Source of the DNA: Rhodobiaceae bacterium | Lineage (GTDB): Bacteria > Pseudomonadota > Alphaproteobacteria > Parvibaculales > Parvibaculaceae | Assembly (NCBI GenBank): GCA_021404525.1 | Contig: JAAWWE010000001.1 | Location: 806,001-870,000, forward strand | Reading direction: 5' to 3' | Length of the DNA stretch: 64,000 nucleotides | Shown: one piece after another, positions 62,678 through 64,000 of the stretch | How the letters are laid out: every line of letters begins with the position of its first letter | How positions within the stretch are numbered: the first letter of the stretch is position 1 | The notes under the pieces: generated by a model | Told to the model about the DNA's origin: nothing | Seen by the model: the letters and a program-made list of their open reading frames with translations, nothing else | Databases searched by the model: none | Translations under genes and position numbers: made by a program

Positions 62678-64000
62678 CTATTCAATGAATATTTCGGCGC
62701 GACGGTTTCCGGCTTCACCCGCAGGCATGGATTCGTAATAGACAGGAACGGCGTCCCCTTTCGCCTCTACAACCACACGTGACGGGTCGACCCCCGCTCG
62801 AATGAGTTCATTTGCAACCGCGTTCGCTCGTTTCATCGAAACGTTGAAATTCGCAAGCAGATGATCGCCTACTCCAAGATCTCCCGTCCGGCTGGACGCG
62901 TGCCCAACCACCCGCACAATGCCGTTATAGGCCGCAGCACTGGAGGCAGCAGCGGCAATTTTCTGCCGGTCTTCAGCATTAAGTCCGGTCGATCCATGAG
63001 CAAAACTCACCACATAAGGAGGAATATTGCCGGGCCCGCCCTGACTGGCATAGGCAGCACCAGTGGATGGCGCCAGGGCCGGAGACAGGGAGGCTCCAGG
63101 TCCGAGACCACGCAGCGCATCCAGATTGACCTCAACCGGGTCTTCCGGGTCAGCTGACCCTGTTGGAGCACCAGCAGCGCCATAGCGAGACGATACAATC
63201 GGCCCGGCTGCTTCCAGGGCTTCCTGGGTCAAAGCAGGCGCAGAAGACGCTTCAAACGTAGTATTTGAGCGCGGGACGCTGGCCGCGGCTGCCGCCGACG
63301 GAGTAATGGACGGCGTTGGCGCGACCGCTGCTTGCGCAGCAGGCTCAGCCGTTTGAGCCGGCACCGGCGGGCGCTGGCGATAGTTTGGTGTAGCAGCAGA
63401 AGCCGCACTTGCCTGCGATGTTGTGCTCACCCGTGCTGTCCCTGGTACAGCTGGTACAGCCGGACGACGACTCGTCTGTGTGGGTTGAGCTGGCGCAGGC
63501 GCAACGGGTGTTGCCGCAACGATGGGCTGCGAAGCAGTAGAAGGCGCCGGTCCCTGAGGCGCGGGCGCAGATACCGATTCAACTGCAACGGGCGCCGTAG
63601 CCGCAGCCTGTGTCGCTTGCTCAACAACCTGCTCAGCTGTGCTCTCTGTCGACGCCAAAGAGGCACGTCCACGTCGTGCCGGCTCAGGAATGACACCGTC
63701 GGTAGACGTTGACACAACAGCCGCTGGCGCGGGCGATGTCAGGCTTGCCGTGGGCAGCGGCGCAGGACTTGTGGCAGGCGCTGCACTTCTAGGCGCCGGG
63801 GCTGGAGCGCCTGTCCCACCGCGCAGAATTTCGTCGGTATAGCGCGCCCGTTCGCGGTCCGCGGCCAAACCATCAACCGCTTCCCGCACCTCGGCAGCAG
63901 AACTGCGCGTAGGCACTTGACCAGGAACGTCGACCAATTCAGGAAAGTCTTTCTCTGCACTTGGATCTGCCGCAGCGGCTTCTGCGTCATCCCCGTAGAT
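62678..64000 (-). CDS. OmpA-family protein (N-terminus off the right edge)
   Basis: The frame is open from the stop near 62678 to the last base of the window, so the start lies beyond. At the edge it reads YGDDAEAAAADPSAE, followed by FPELVDVPGQVPTR, a pattern seen before the repeats of alphaproteobacterial OmpA/Pal-type lipoproteins. A very long alanine/proline-rich low-complexity linker fills roughly the next 250 residues. The C-terminal domain has VVSFAHGSTGLNAEDRQKI and ANFNVSMKRANAVANELIRAGVD, the peptidoglycan-binding OmpA fold, and ends with GEAGNRRAEIFIE. It likely links the outer membrane to the cell wall. Confidence 0.88.
   Translation of the reverse strand: MYGDDAEAAAADPSAEKDFPELVDVPGQVPTRSSAAEVREAVDGLAADRERARYTDEILRGGTGAPAPAPRSAAPATSPAPLPTASLTSPAPAAVVSTSTDGVIPEPARRGRASLASTESTAEQVVEQATQAAATAPVAVESVSAPAPQGPAPSTASQPIVAATPVAPAPAQPTQTSRRPAVPAVPGTARVSTTSQASAASAATPNYRQRPPVPAQTAEPAAQAAVAPTPSITPSAAAAASVPRSNTTFEASSAPALTQEALEAAGPIVSSRYGAAGAPTGSADPEDPVEVNLDALRGLGPGASLSPALAPSTGAAYASQGGPGNIPPYVVSFAHGSTGLNAEDRQKIAAAASSAAAYNGIVRVVGHASSRTGDLGVGDHLLANFNVSMKRANAVANELIRAGVDPSRVVVEAKGDAVPVYYESMPAGEAGNRRAEIFIE

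Noticed and set aside
1..64000. CRISPR arrays, insertion sequences, phage genes and attachment sites
   Set aside because: I looked for repeat-spacer patterns, transposases, integrases and tRNA-end duplications and saw none.

Overview
The window reads as chromosome of an alphaproteobacterium. Supporting signs are an alphaproteobacterial NDUFS4-type complex I accessory subunit, an aapJQMP general amino-acid importer, a double-domain cold-shock protein, and the gene order aminotransferase-hom-glpX-recJ. A marine or soil heterotroph of the Parvibaculaceae/Rhizobiales type is my guess; the sequence alone does not fix the genus. I see no insertion sequence, prophage, CRISPR array, rRNA or plasmid function. 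Four tRNAs are present (Asn, Arg, Pro, Glu).

Layout. 1-4 kb: two tandem FemAB/CelD-like acyltransferase paralogues (the first runs off the left edge) and a polysaccharide deacetylase, probably the edge of a surface-polysaccharide region. 4-9 kb: tRNA-Asn with a strong terminator, a DoxX-type membrane protein with a small partner, cyclopropane-fatty-acid synthase, a NUDIX hydrolase, and a GST-DUF899 pair. 9-20 kb: sulfur metabolism (cysteine synthase, mercaptopyruvate sulfurtransferase, cystathionine beta-lyase), the aap importer, and the molybdate importer modABC. 20-27 kb: assorted metabolic and membrane proteins. 27-31.5 kb: a possible catabolic island with an alpha/beta hydrolase, a haloalkane dehalogenase-like protein, a TetR regulator and a Baeyer-Villiger-type monooxygenase; a perfect palindrome lies over the dehalogenase promoter. 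33.2-50.1 kb: one long unidirectional block in which an Mrp/MBH-like ion-translocating membrane module (E-F-G-A'-B-C plus three NuoL/M/N-type subunits) is followed 41 bp later by a form II CO-dehydrogenase-like molybdenum hydroxylase with its maturation genes (coxG-S-L-M-D-E, two XdhC-type proteins, and a MoeA-like/MobA-like fusion). 50-57 kb: alpha-glucosidase, a short-chain-fold protein carrying the signature motifs of halohydrin dehalogenases, a sirtuin, glyoxalase, secreted proteins, cytochrome b561 and YceI. 57-64 kb: recJ, glpX, hom, an alanine/LL-DAP-type aminotransferase, and an OmpA-family protein that runs off the right edge.

How it fits together. The molybdate importer at 17-20 kb can feed the molybdenum enzyme at 42 kb, and the genes at 47-50 kb would finish its cofactor. 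Its electrons presumably enter the quinone pool, and the adjacent Mrp-like module handles H+/Na+ exchange, although direct coupling is only a hypothesis. Two separate dehalogenase-type genes, a BVMO-esterase pair, two glutathione transferases and a glyoxalase suggest capacity for unusual or halogenated carbon sources.

The observations I rate highest are the candidate halohydrin dehalogenase (51794-52540), the operator-promoter overlap at 29006-29034, the Mrp-plus-molybdenum-hydroxylase block, and an apparent ATA start codon at 34344.
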